From Orobanche coerulescens (taxonomy: Eukaryota; Streptophyta; Magnoliopsida; Lamiales; Orobanchaceae): DNA of 64,000 nucleotides. The position numbers were made by a program, and so were the translations under genes. Shown piece by piece: positions 42,101 to 52,570 of this stretch (position 1 is the first letter of the stretch; every line of letters begins with the position of its first letter). The stretch is taken from contig CM065815.1 of NCBI GenBank assembly GCA_033398695.1, positions 105,118,501 to 105,182,500 on the forward strand. The letters run 5' to 3'. Under the pieces are notes generated by a model. The model was not told the origin of the DNA. It did no database searches and saw only the letters and a program-made list of their open reading frames with translations.

Positions 42101-44033
42101 CTTCGAAGGTGGATATATTATTTGTGTATTCAGGTACAAATCTAAATGGTGAGCCAGTGCAGGAAGGGTACGGGGATGACGAGCAGCAGTGATATTCCCT
42201 CGTGGCGCCGGTGTCGTGATTAGTCGATGTTGTTTTAGTTGTTTTAGTCTTGTTTTGTATGAGTACTCGCGAGTACTATTTTTATTGATGTTACGCCCGT
42301 TTGAGGGCTTGGGAGCTGTTTTAGAGATGGTTATGTATATGCTAAACAAGTTGTGATGGTTGGCATGTTCGACCTTGCCGGTTGGCATATGCTGTCTTGG
42401 ATTTATGCTCGACTTGATTGGTCGTGTGTGAGTATGTGTCTTAAACAAGTCTTTCCTGGTGGATTCCCGAAATATATCCACGGCGCTGTAACAGTTCCGG
42501 CCCGGGATGAGGTTGTTACAGTTTGGTGGCCAATTTGTTGAAGTTGCTCACGCCTAGCTTCAGCGTGGGGAGAGTGGTGGTGAGCAATTTTGGACTCAGA
42601 TGGCTCTCCTAGTTGTTTGAGGGATTCGTATGGGCGGACCCTTTATGCTTTCCATATCTCGAAGCGTTCGAATGCTTTGTTGATCTGGACTTGAAGAACT
42701 GTGTGATTTATTATTTCGATGGGGGAGGGACTCCAAACATTAGAGGGTTCTACTATTCGGTTGGGATCCTCTACGGATGTGGGAGCCTGTTGAGAAGAGT
42801 GATCCCTGACATGGTGGGATTCCCTAATGGGAGAGGGACTCCTTACATGGCTAAGAATGGGCATCCGATTCACCAGTGCCTTCAAACTTGACAAACGACT
42901 GGTCATCCGTCATTGTCATCACAGGATCAGGAACTGCTGTTGGAGTAGCCAGTGTTTCTTCCATAGGGGTTGCGCCCTGTGGGTCAGCTACTGCGGCATA
43001 TGGTGCAGTAGGTGGAACTGCCTCAATGGCTGTTGTAGTCACTTGAGGTGTTCTAGGAATAGCTTCTGACTTGGAAGACTTCTTAGTCTTCATCTTCTTC
43101 TTCTTCTGGACAGTTGTAGGGGAGCTGCTACAATTATCCGGAACGGACCTATTTTGCTGACGAGCTTCTTCTTGCTATCAACAGACTTGGACTTCACAGA
43201 GTGATCAGTTACATATCGAGGATAAGTCAATGTAGGTAGAGAGAGGGGGTTGGGCCTGTTGGCAAGAAGAGTCGCCTTGTTGAAGACGGTAGGCTTGGAA
43301 CCACCTAAGAACTTTCTAGCAAGGATCTTCTTGGGAGTAGGTGACTGTTATATGCCATATCACATCATAATGTAGTTCAAAATCAGGCCAAAAGACTTCC
43401 TTGCAGAATATAGTTTGGAAGCCTCCTCCTGAAGGCGTTTCAAGATCGCCTTACACCAGTTAACTTTCTATCCAGACATGATATCGACCATCATACGGAA
43501 CATCAAGCTGGTGCACATCTCGAAAGCTCCAGTGCGATTTTACACAACTCTGCAGCAGAAATAATGAAGATAAATATATGGGAGGCTGAAGTTCCTCTTG
43601 TGACAAGATAGATTCACTTGCAATGGCAGAGAGTTGCCAGTAAATAGATTCCATTAGGCCTTCAGTAGGTTTCCAGACCCAAAGATTTCCAACTCCTCCA
43701 AAGTTAGTCCATCAGAGGGCAACTTGTACAGTTTTTCAAGGAGTTCACGGTTGATGGAGATCTCCTTCTCTTGCACAATGTTAACAACAGCAGTAAGGGT
43801 AGAGCTATTCTTCTCAGATGCATAAAGAATTCACCATCAAGGAAAAATTCTTCCAAAATATGTTCATCGTAGTTCCCCGAGTGAAGACTACCCAACTTGT
43901 ACAGACCGGTTTGCTTGACGCGAGAGATGACCAAGTTCATCCCAGGCAAGTCTTCGTATACTGAGATTATGCGCTCTTGAAGAACAGAACGAGCAAAGAT
44001 CTGTCCATCGATTATCATGTCCTTCTTTCTCAT
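39177..44033 (-). pseudogene. S2 env-position region, split by a solo LTR
   Basis: The N-terminal block (44033-43460) begins MRKKDMIIDGQIFARSVLQE, with ISVYEDLPGM, then SDGLTLEELEIFGSG in other frames. Next comes a Lys-rich, then Pro/Thr/Ala-rich stretch (43300-42540). The solo gypsy LTR at 40188-42520 interrupts. It resumes with a charged, coiled-coil-like part (40187-39500) and ends in the conserved block LLRYFCTLIRESAMFNHFK through DRGRDSLVNWW (39490-39200). The order and the last block match 26241-28110. Position suggests the Sirevirus env-like gene, but no entry-protein hallmarks are seen and no biochemical role can be read from the sequence. Frameshifts and stops are frequent. Confidence 0.6.
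40188..42520 (+). repeat. Solo Ty3/gypsy LTR with perfect target duplication
   Basis: 2,333 bp starting TGTAATACCCTAG and ending GGTTGTTACA, flanked by GTTTG on both sides (40183-40187 and 42521-42525). No internal region is present, as expected after LTR-LTR recombination. A GACACGG-type palindrome cluster (40665-40790) lies just upstream of a TATA box (CTATATATAG, 40817-40826). It interrupts the S2 env-position region. Confidence 0.93.
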
Positions 44034-45705
44034 GGCTTCTAGTCTTGCTACAGGGGCAAAAGTTTCATCATAATATATTCCTTATTTCTGTTTGTAACCT
44101 TGGGCGACTAATCTGGATTTGTTCCTTATGACAAGTCCGTTTTCATCCTTTTTGTTTCGGAATACCCATTTGGTTCCTATGAATTATTGATGGGTTGATC
44201 TAGGGACTAGGTACCATACATTATTCCTTTCGAAATTGTTGAGCTCTTCTTCCATAGAAATGATCCAGTGAGAATTGTTAAGAGCCTCATTGGTCGAAAC
44301 ATGTTCTGACTGTGCTAGGAATATAGCTACAGTGCACATGGCAAATCTTCTAAGTTTAGTTTGGTATTTCCATATAGGGAATTAAGACTTTTCATAATGG
44401 GATTCTGTCTCTTCATGTGTACAGAGTACAATTCCTTGTGTTCTTTGTATTTTTCTTCGGGTGGAAACACTAGCATCAATATCTCCAATTATTAGTTCCT
44501 GGGGTGATCTCTTAACCACCTCCTATCGGGTTCTAGTTTAGTATCCCTTGTCGTGTCCTGATGAGCTGTAGCTTCAGCTTTAACTTCTACAACATCAGAT
44601 TCAATTACTTCTTCTATTCTTAGAGCGGCGGGATTAATTTCTAGATTTATAATAGGTTCATTTGTAGTCTGTGGGATATCTTCAATGGATAGCATCTGGA
44701 CACTTTGGGTTAAGTCTTTTATTCCTGTAGGATCGCAATGGGGTTCCTCAAAGATTATATGAATTGATTCCTCTATTGTCAGCTTCCTTTTGATAAAATA
44801 TCCTAAATGCCTTGCTGACAGATGAGTATACAACAAAAATGCCTTCATCTGACTTTTCATCGAATGTCTTGAGTTGATCCTTCTCATTGTTGAGAACATA
44901 ACACATGGATCCAAATATATGAAACTACGCAACCATTGGAGTTTTATTATACCATACCTCGTATGCTGTTTTGTTGTCGTGCTTGTTGATGATACAACAG
45001 TTTTGTGTATAGCTTATTGTATTTGTTTCTTCTCCCCATAAACACTGTGGCAACTTGCTTGTAGATAACATGGTTCTTGTTGCTCCTTCAGCATCCTGTT
45101 CTTTCGCTCAACAACACCATTCTGTTGAGGAGTATGGGCTGTTGTGTTTGCTGTATGCCATTGTCCGCACTATATTGCTCTATAAAGCGATTTATTAATT
45201 TTGTGTCTCTGTTGGAACAAATGGATATAATACTCAACCCTTTCTCATTTTGTATCTTTTTCATGGGTTCCGACAGCTTTATGGTTGTCTATTTCTTTTT
45301 ATTTAGGAATATGGTCCAAGCATACTTGGAAAAATCATCAACAATTACGACACACTAATTGTTTTTACCTCCCATGCTGATATGGTCTACAGGATCGTAG
45401 AGATCCATATGTAGCAAATCCAAGACCCTATGGGTGGAAATGTATGATTCTCTTTAGAGATGTCTTAACTTGCTTGCCTTTGACCATTCCGTGTCGAGCC
45501 ATCTTGTTGATGATCTTAAAATTGATATGGGAATCCTCTTGTGCCATAGCCAGCTTTGATAAGTAGTGCCTTTGGCAACAAAACATGGAATTACGGTACT
45601 AGTTGGTTTCCAGTCAGGAAGTTTACTTGGAATGGGAATGAAAAATTGATCGCATGTTCAAGTTTAAAGACCTCGACCATGAGAAACGTTGCAAGCATGC
45701 AATTA
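44034..45705 (-). pseudogene. S2 integrase, linker and start of reverse transcriptase
   Basis: Pre-integrase residues (HINFKIINKMARHG near 45510) lead into a degraded integrase: a block with VDHISMGG near 45380, then IRSDRGTEF-like and NGIQ segments near 45200, and ERKNRMLKE near 45100. A frame at 44932-44492 gives the linker, with FIYLDPCVMF, KRKLTIEESIHIIFEE and an acidic tail. RT begins with a WxxxMEEELNNFERN segment near 44270, TKWVFRNKKDENG near 44170 and ETFAPVARLEA near 44050. It then stops directly at the env-position start, so the YVDD motif and RNase H are gone. It is inactive. Confidence 0.75.
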
Positions 45706-45987
45706 TCATGTACTGAACCATGACACAAGTCTAGGTCCAAGAAAGTGATGAGTACCTCTTGTACTCTTCCTATCCAACTTATAGCCTCTGAGATCCAAGT
45801 CGCTGTAGCTTACCAAATCGGATCCTCCTTCCTTAGGATACCACAATCTTACATTGATTGTTCCTTTTTCATACTTAAGGACTCGTTTGACCATACACAT
45901 CCGAAGTGACCCATCCTTCTTTCTTACAAACAACACTGGTGCACCCCAGGGTGACACACTAGGACGAACAAATCCGAGCTCTAGCAT
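45706..45987 (-). other. Gypsy RT / copia RNase H chimeric junction
   Basis: A single 93-codon minus-strand frame joins two superfamilies. Its first 31 residues are gypsy RT ([28 protein letters not shown]). The next residues are copia RNase H ([37 protein letters not shown]). The switch is near 45893. RNase H here precedes integrase on the strand, the reverse of the copia order, so it is not in its native place in S2. I read it as a recombination scar, not a functional fusion. Confidence 0.8.
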
Positions 45988-47640
45988 CTCTTAAATTTGG
46001 ACCTTCAATTCTCGAAGTTCCTTCGGAGTCATTCTATATGGGGCTTTGGATGTTGGGGCCACCACAGGGACCAAATCAATACTAAACTCCACTTGTCGGT
46101 CGGGTGGGGGACATATACAAAAACTCCCGTACTATAGGTACGTCTGTAGGGGACACCTCATTAGTACGAGTGTAGACCAAACTCACGTACTATAGGTATG
46201 TCTGTAGGGGATACCTCATTAGTACGAGTGTAGACCAAACTCACCAAGTAACCCTGACATTTCTCCTTCCTTAGACTTCTCAGTGCTTTCATGGGTGTGA
46301 TTACTCTTGGTACTACCCTACTCTTAGTAACATAAAAGGTGATCGACTCGCCTTCGGAACACCTCAATGTTACCTTCTTCTCATGGCAACTTATATCGGT
46401 ATCATGTCTATCATGCCAGTCCATACCAAGGATCGCGTCAAAATTCCATCGAGCTAATCAAATACAGGCTAGCATCAAATTCTCTACCTCCTATCTCAAT
46501 ATTCTCGTCAATCATTCTATTAATGATGATCGTATTTCCTGACGGTAAGCTAACCTCAAGAGACTCAACAGTTCTAACGCTTCTATGAACAATAGCATGA
46601 TAAAACTTTGCAGACATAAAAGTATGTGTGGCACCAGTGTCAAATTAAGCGAAAGCAGGCACATTAGAGATCATAAGATTACCTAACACCGTGTAGGGAT
46701 TTCATCTGTGTCGTAAAAGTATAAATGTGAGATTTTCCTCCAGAACCTTGACCTTTGGCCCTTTGGAGATGACAGTTCGAAGATGAATGCCCTGTCTCCT
46801 TGCATCTGTAGCAGACACCTTTACCGTACAGGCACTCCCCTCCATGATTCTTACCACACTTCGAGCACTCTGGCTTACTGGTTTGAGGCTTAGGTCCCGA
46901 CCTTTGATCAACCTTTGCTTGCTTATTAGAAACCATGGCCTTATTTTGGTTCCCATTCCAATTCCTCTTACTGGTATTAGGCTTCGTAGACTGTTGTTGA
47001 TCCAGCTTATGGCTAGCCTCAACCTCTTGGGCTCGAAACACTGTCTCGGTATAGGGTATCACCCCATGACCAGCCACGATGTGACGAATACTCGGGCGTA
47101 AACCACTCCAGAACTTAAGAGGCCTCTTTCGATTTGTATCCACCATGTGCTCCACAAAGAAGCTGATTTGGTTGAATTTTCTCTCATATTATTCAACTGT
47201 CATTCCTCCTTGTTCAAGATTCCAAAACTCTCTCTCCATCTTCTCTCGGTAATGTTGTGGGTAGTACTGTTCCATCACTATTTCCTTGAATCGATCCCAA
47301 TTTAATAGCTTATCCACCAGCGTCCAGCATCCTCCACGCAAAGAATTCTTTGCACATCACTGCACCCAATGATATCAAAGGTGCGCTCGAGCGACATGAA
47401 CCATTCGTCAATAATCTGGTCCTTCCCGACCGTTGAATGATGGTGGGGTGAAACGTCGAAACTGTTGCACAACTTGTGCCTGATTAGGAGCTGGCACGTT
47501 ATCATTGTGGTTTCCTGACCTTCGTTACCACCACCAGCAGCATCAAGGTTGGCATTATGACCATCGAGATTATCTGCATCTCGGTTAGCTGGGCGTCCAC
47601 ATCCACGAGTTGCCATTATCCTAAGGCATACCACGCGCAA
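45893..47640 (-). pseudogene. Gypsy gag, protease and start of RT
   Basis: Gag begins near 47617 (MATRGCGRPANRDADN) and has the core motif IIDEWFMSLERTFDIIGCSD. The next part (47155-46679) has the knuckle CYRCKETGHSSSNC, a perfect CX2CX4HX4C. Protease remnants (46424-46161) show MDWHDRHDTDISC and CQGYLVSLV, with the active-site region degraded near 46640. The linker leads to RT ([11 protein letters not shown]) that breaks off at 45893. A 58 bp tandem duplication (46128-46243) lies in the linker. The wording fits Tekay-like gypsy elements, as at 56452. Several frameshifts are present. Confidence 0.8.
46128..46243. repeat. 58 bp tandem duplication in the gypsy linker
   Basis: Two adjacent units (46128-46185 and 46186-46243) start CGTACTATAGGTA and differ at two bases. 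The unit is not a multiple of three, so it also shifts the frame. Confidence 0.9.
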
Positions 47641-48497
47641 TGATCCCTCAGTACTTACCCAACGAGAGGGAGTAATAAAATGGAGAGTTACATTTCATCT
47701 ATAGGTTGAGAACCAGAGATTTCTAGCAATGATGATTTACACGTCACGTATGGCCATGCCTGGATGTTTCCGCATTGGACTGTGCATACGATACGTAGTT
47801 CGTGAGGCTAATTAGGTACATTGTCCCACGCGTATCCTGGATTCCATATACGGGGTGGACATGTGCATGGACATATTTTTGGATCGGGCGTACTGTGATG
47901 TCCATCTTGAGCCATACTGATTAGTCATGCATATTCCATGTTTGATTGGTTATGATTAACGGTTTGTGATTGGTTGTTCATACGCCCGGGGGGTATTTTC
48001 AACAGTCGAGTTGCCTCCTTGAGATACAGAGTATGTCAATTATATAACGTCTTGAGAATTATTATCATGTATATCTGACCTTGTGGTTTTGGGCGAAATA
48101 CTTGTGTTGTATTTTAGGTCAAGACAAAGGCAAGGCGCGGGAAGAGCATGGTGACGGCGAAGGGTTTAAAGGATACTAGTTCGGAGGCCCCAACTCTTTT
48201 GTTGTCCGGTTATGCTTAAATCGTGTAACATTACTTTCCGCTTCATTTAAACTATTGCCGATTATACTATTATTTTAAATATATTCCATCTTCATATGGT
48301 TTATATTAGTATTTAGATCCTGTGTATTCTGAGGCTAATATCCGTACTATTTGTAGACTCCTAATCGGAATAATGATTATTATTTGTGATTCGGTATCAC
48401 GATAATGTTATGTTTAATTTGTGTTTTGGTATCACCTGGTGGGTCCCAGTGTGGGGTTCACGGCATTGTAATAGCCACTGTATTCAGGGTGTTACAA
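47641..48497 (+). repeat. Gypsy LTR fragment
   Basis: The left part (47750-47960) matches 37390-37570 (CATTGGACTGTGCATACGA, GGCGTACTGTGATGTCC). The right end, GGTGTTACA at 48497, with GGTGGGTCCCAGTGTGG upstream, is an LTR terminus like that at 36991. No PBS follows. The sequence turns straight into a gag fragment, so the end may mark an insertion into another element. No ORF is supported. Confidence 0.6.
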
Positions 48498-48714
48498 ACA
48501 CCTCTAATATGGCAGGATTCATGGTGGAGAATGCCTCTTTGAAAAAGGTATCTGTTACCGATGCAAAGAACAGAGACACCTGGAACATGAATTTCCTCAC
48601 AAGAAGAAAAGAAGTAATAATAAAGATAACAACAAGAAGGGCAAGGCCCGTGTCTTCGCTATGACTAAGGATGAGGCAGACCAGGATTCCGGTGCAATAA
48701 CATGTATACTCACT
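48498..48714 (+). pseudogene. Gypsy gag C-terminal fragment with damaged zinc knuckle
   Basis: The frame encodes CYRCKEQRHLEHEF, a CX2CX4HX4C knuckle whose last Cys is now Phe, followed by a Lys/Asn-rich stretch and ARVFAMTKDEADQDSGAIT, the usual run-up to a gypsy protease. It ends where the TGATACGAG repeat begins. It is too short to be functional. Confidence 0.7.
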
Positions 48715-48962
48715 GATACGAGATCGACATGGCCAACCGAAGAAATATGACGTAGATGACCATGCAACCATGCATACGGCCATGCACACACATGCACCTA
48801 CAAGACATGCACTTACTTCTTTGGACGAGACGACTAATACGAGACTTGAAGTAACGTTGAACATATTTTACGTATGCATGAAGAAATTACGAACCATGCA
48901 ATCATCCACCTTATTCATGCATTGAAACCGATGGTTCCCCTCCCTTGAATAAGTCACCTACA
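48715..48962 (+). repeat. Direct copy of the TGATACGAG repeat
   Basis: It starts TGATACGAGATCGACATGG and matches 49648-49860 on the same strand for about 210 bp, then diverges near 48927. It opens exactly at the presumed LTR-type terminus and abuts the inverted repeat. The rest (48927-48962) has no match that I can see. Confidence 0.75.
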
Positions 48963-50033
48963 TGGCAACAAAGTCGTCAAAGCATGATAATAATAATCAT
49001 CAAGAATCAAACCAAAGTCTTCTAACATGATTAGTTATTTTATTTTGTTTCTTGTCTTTGGTGAAGATTTGCTCAAGATTCTTATGATACGTAAAATGCA
49101 TGAAGAAGATGGATGAGTGCATGGTTCGTAATTTCTTGTCTTCAATGCATGAAGAAGGTGGATGAGTGCATGGTTCGTAATTTCTTCATGCATACGTAAA
49201 ATATGTTCAAGGTTACTTCAAGTCTCGTATTAGTCGTCTCGTCCAAAGAAGTAAGTGCATGTCGTGTAGGTGCATGTGTGTGCATGGCCGCATTCATGGT
49301 TGCATGGTCATCTACGTCGTCTTTCTTCGGTTGGCCATGTCGATCTCGTATCATCCCATCTTCCTTTAAAGAGATTCGTCCTCGAATCTAAAGTCCAAGG
49401 ATGGTTGGTATTCCGGATAGGGTTGTGCTCCTCCCCTCATGTGATATCTTCTTGAAAGACTTTGACAAGGACAGAAAATGAAAGCAACATCTTGGTGACT
49501 TTGAAAAGGATCAAAGTCTTGTCAAATCAACACATCCGACGAAAATTACATCTTCAACCCGGGAGGAGCACAACCCTATCCGGAATACCAACCGTCCTTG
49601 GACTTTAGATTCGAGGACGAATCTCTTTAAAGGAAGAGGGGATGATACGAGATCGACATGGCCAACCGAAGAAAGACGACGTAGACGACCATGCAACCAT
49701 GCATACGGCCATGCACACACATGCACCTACACGACATGCACTTACTTCTTTGGACGAGACGACTAATACGAGACTTGAAGTAACCTTGAACATATTTTAC
49801 GTATGAATAAAGAAATTACGACCCATGCACTCATCCACCTTCTTCATGCATTGAAGACAAGAAATTATGAACCATGCACTCATCCACCTTCTTCATGCAT
49901 TTTACGTATCATAAGAATCTTGAGCAAATCTTCACCAAAGATAGGAAACAAAATAAAATAACTAATCATGTTAGAAGACTTTGGTTTGATTCTTGATGAT
50001 TATTATTATCATACTTTGACGACTTTGTTGCCC
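48963..50033. repeat. Large inverted repeat (two 473 bp arms, 125 bp spacer)
   Basis: The left arm (48963-49435) and right arm (49561-50033) are near-perfect reverse complements, starting GGCAACAAAGTCGTC and ending GACGACTTTGTTGCC. The loop 49436-49560 is unrelated. Each arm read outward contains GAGGACGAATCTCTTTAAAG, then GGAAGAGGGGA, then TGATACGAG, which looks like a pol end, polypurine tract and LTR start. Each also has an internal direct repeat of about 45 bp. The arms could fold into a long hairpin. It may be a foldback element or an inverted duplication of a retroelement end. It abuts the truncated LINE-D at 50036. Confidence 0.88.
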
Positions 50034-50127
50034 ATCTGAAACCCTAATAACTGCTCAACCTGAGGCCCCTGCTCCAAAGCACCCGCCGAGAGAAAAAATT
50101 ACTCTTCCCAGGGTTAGCGCGCAACCC

Positions 50128-52306
50128 CTAAAGAGAATCAAAAATATCAATACTCCTCTTAAGAACACCAATAGATACCTCATCAGGATTACAGAAAAGA
50201 AGGAGATCGTCAGCAAAGGCGAGCATGAAAGTACGGGTAGCCTCACACTTCCAGTGGTACCGGAACCCCGGGGTCTGAGCAATCTCACGAGTAATAATAC
50301 CATGAAGCACCTCCATAACAATAACAAAGAGATGAAGAGAGATGGGGTCTACCTGTCGGAGCCCCCTACGACCTCTAAAGATCCCCTCAGCATCACCATT
50401 CAAGGAAACCGAAAAGGCAGTAGTGGTGATGCACTCCCTGATCCAGGCGATGAACGACTGATGGAAACCTATACACTGCAGAGCAATCAGTACAAAATCC
50501 CACTCAACAGTGTCATAAGCTTTCATAAGATGAACTTTAAACACACACCCTATAGGCATCCCCCTCTGCCCATAACCATGAAGAAGTTCCTGAGCAAGAA
50601 GGATATTATCACTAATCCTTCTCCTAGGAATAAAAGCAGTCTGAGCCGGGTCAATCAAGGCATCCAAGCTATCACGCATACAGTGAATAATAATTTTCGA
50701 AATAGCCTTATATAATAAGTTGCAGCAAGAGATCGGTCTAAAATCCGACATGCTCCTAGGTAAGGCTACTTTCGGAATAAGAGAAATGATCGTAGAATTA
50801 ATCTGCATAACAAACTTACCCGTAGCAAAGAAATGCTTAATAGCAAACAAAATCTCACCCCCCACAATCGGCCAAGCCCACCGGTAAAAAGCAGCATTAA
50901 AACCATCAGGGCCCGGGGCCTTGTCCTTATCAAACTCGAAGAACACAGACCGAACCTCATCAGCAGTAACAGGTCTAACCATGTGCACCGCAACATCAGG
51001 CGAAAGAGAAGCCGAAATAAAAGGCCTAACCTGACTGAAAGATAAAGGCATAATCCGATTAGAGTAGCCCAACAGTCTCTCATAGAACCCAACAACCTCA
51101 TTCTTAATAAGAACAGGGTCGGTCAACTCAGTACTATCCTCCGTATTAAGCCTATAGATACGAGATCTGACTCGCCTAGAAGCAATCCTCCAGAAGAAGA
51201 AGGCAGTACACTGGTCCCCATCCTTAAGCCAAGCCAACTTGGCCCTCTGCCTGAGTGAAGACTGCTCCTGAGCCACGGCAACTGAGAAAACCCACCGGCA
51301 ACATCTCTCCAATAATAAAACCGAGTGGTCCATGGGATGGTCCCTGAGAATACTCTGAGAAGAAGAGAGGAACGTAGTAGCAGCAGCAAAATTCAATGCT
51401 AAATCCCCTTTCTTCTTCCTCATAGCTCGAAAAACGGGCTTAAGGGCGTCCAGCTTACGACAGATCGCACAAAGCGGGGCCCCCACAATATGGTGACGCC
51501 AAGAGTCCCAAACCGCCGGGAGGAAATCCTCAGGGTCAGCTAGGAAATTATCAAATCTGAACATTTTACCTCTGCAGCGATGCAGACTATCAAGACCTAG
51601 AATAAGGGGTCTATGATCAGAGATCCGCGGCAAATCACAAGAGTAAGTACGATCAGCGTGATCAATAAACCACTGCGGGTTACCCAACACCCTATCAAGA
51701 TGCTTCCATAAAGATCTCGGAGACGCACTCTTGTTATGCCAGAAGAACAAAGAGCCTACCATCGGAAGGGTCTCAAAATCTGCACGCCTGTAAAGCTCTC
51801 TGAACTTCACAGGGGGGGCTCATCATCAGAATGAGGAGCTTCCCCACCCAAGATCTCACTAGTGTCTAGAACAGCATTAAAATCACCCATAATGACCCAA
51901 GGCTCAGCAGCATGTAAAACCGAGAAATCAGTGAGATACTGCCACAACAGCCGCCTCTCAATAAGATCATTAGATCCATAAGAAAAGGTAACCAGAAGAC
52001 AGGACGAGTCGAGCAACAGAGTAATGCGATAGTGACTAAATTGCGACTCAATAGCAATAATATCTATAGACACAGAACCAGGATCCCATCCAATCCAGAT
52101 CCTCTTCCTAGACCCACTACCGTAAACAGAGAACCACTTCCAAGAGCCAGAAATAAATGAAGAAACACGCCCAAAGTTACCAACCGAGACACGCGTCTCG
52201 AGTAGAGCAATACAACAAAGATTAACTGAACTAATTACCTCTCGACCGAAATATGATGTTCAGTCCGGTTAAGCCCACGAACATTCCACACAGCAATAGG
52301 GATCAT
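50128..52306 (-). pseudogene. LINE-D ORF2: endonuclease and reverse transcriptase
   Basis: The start ATG at 52306 opens with IAVWNVRGLN, the endonuclease N-terminus. A frameshift near 52250 precedes ESQFSHYRI and IMGDFNAVLD (52073-51807). A run of seven G (plus strand, 51812-51818) shifts the frame again. A 560-codon frame then covers the endonuclease end (SDHRPL) and RT: KAPGPDGFNAAFY, SLIPKV, DFRPISCCN, FIPRRRISDNILLAQE and FADDLLLF. The motif A catalytic Asp is replaced: FKVHLMKAYD appears where KVDLMKAYD is usual. The frame stops at 50128 in the thumb region. The enzyme would nick DNA and reverse transcribe, but it is dead on several counts. Confidence 0.9.
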
Positions 52307-52570
52307 TTAACAACATCGACCCAGGCTGCTTCAATAATAGGGCCCATAGAAGAAGAACTAGAACAAAGTGACGTGCCGACAAACTCAGGAATCTCATCCT
52401 CAATATCATCGGCAAGACCAGAGAGAGCCGCAAAACTGTTGTGAGACGGCTCACACACACCAGCACAAGCCCCCTAGGCGACACGATAAGAGAGCTGGTA
52501 GTAATCAAGGAGAATGTAGAGATGCTACTCAACGGGCCCGATCCAGCACTACGACATCCAGAGCCCCCAG

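Larger units (their letters stand above)
37580..45705 (-). mobile_element. Sirevirus-like Ty1/copia element S2, minus strand
   Basis: Reading on the minus strand: pre-integrase and integrase, linker, first half of RT, env-position region (split by a solo LTR), 3' tail, polypurine tract and 3' LTR. The second half of RT and RNase H are absent at the RT-env junction (44034). Gag, protease, the PBS and the 5' LTR are missing: past 45705 lies a mosaic gypsy/copia junction. The 3' part parallels S1 on the opposite strand. Confidence 0.75.

Noticed and set aside
39177..44033. A true envelope glycoprotein gene
   Set aside because: The position fits, but I see no signal peptide, fusion peptide or convincing membrane anchor, so I describe it only as env-position.
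48386..48664. 92-codon plus-strand frame as a gene
   Set aside because: The conserved signal (zinc knuckle) is in another frame. This frame crosses an LTR end and a gag fragment.
48963..50033. A microRNA precursor
   Set aside because: The arms are far too long and perfect for a microRNA hairpin. A siRNA-type hairpin is possible but cannot be shown here.
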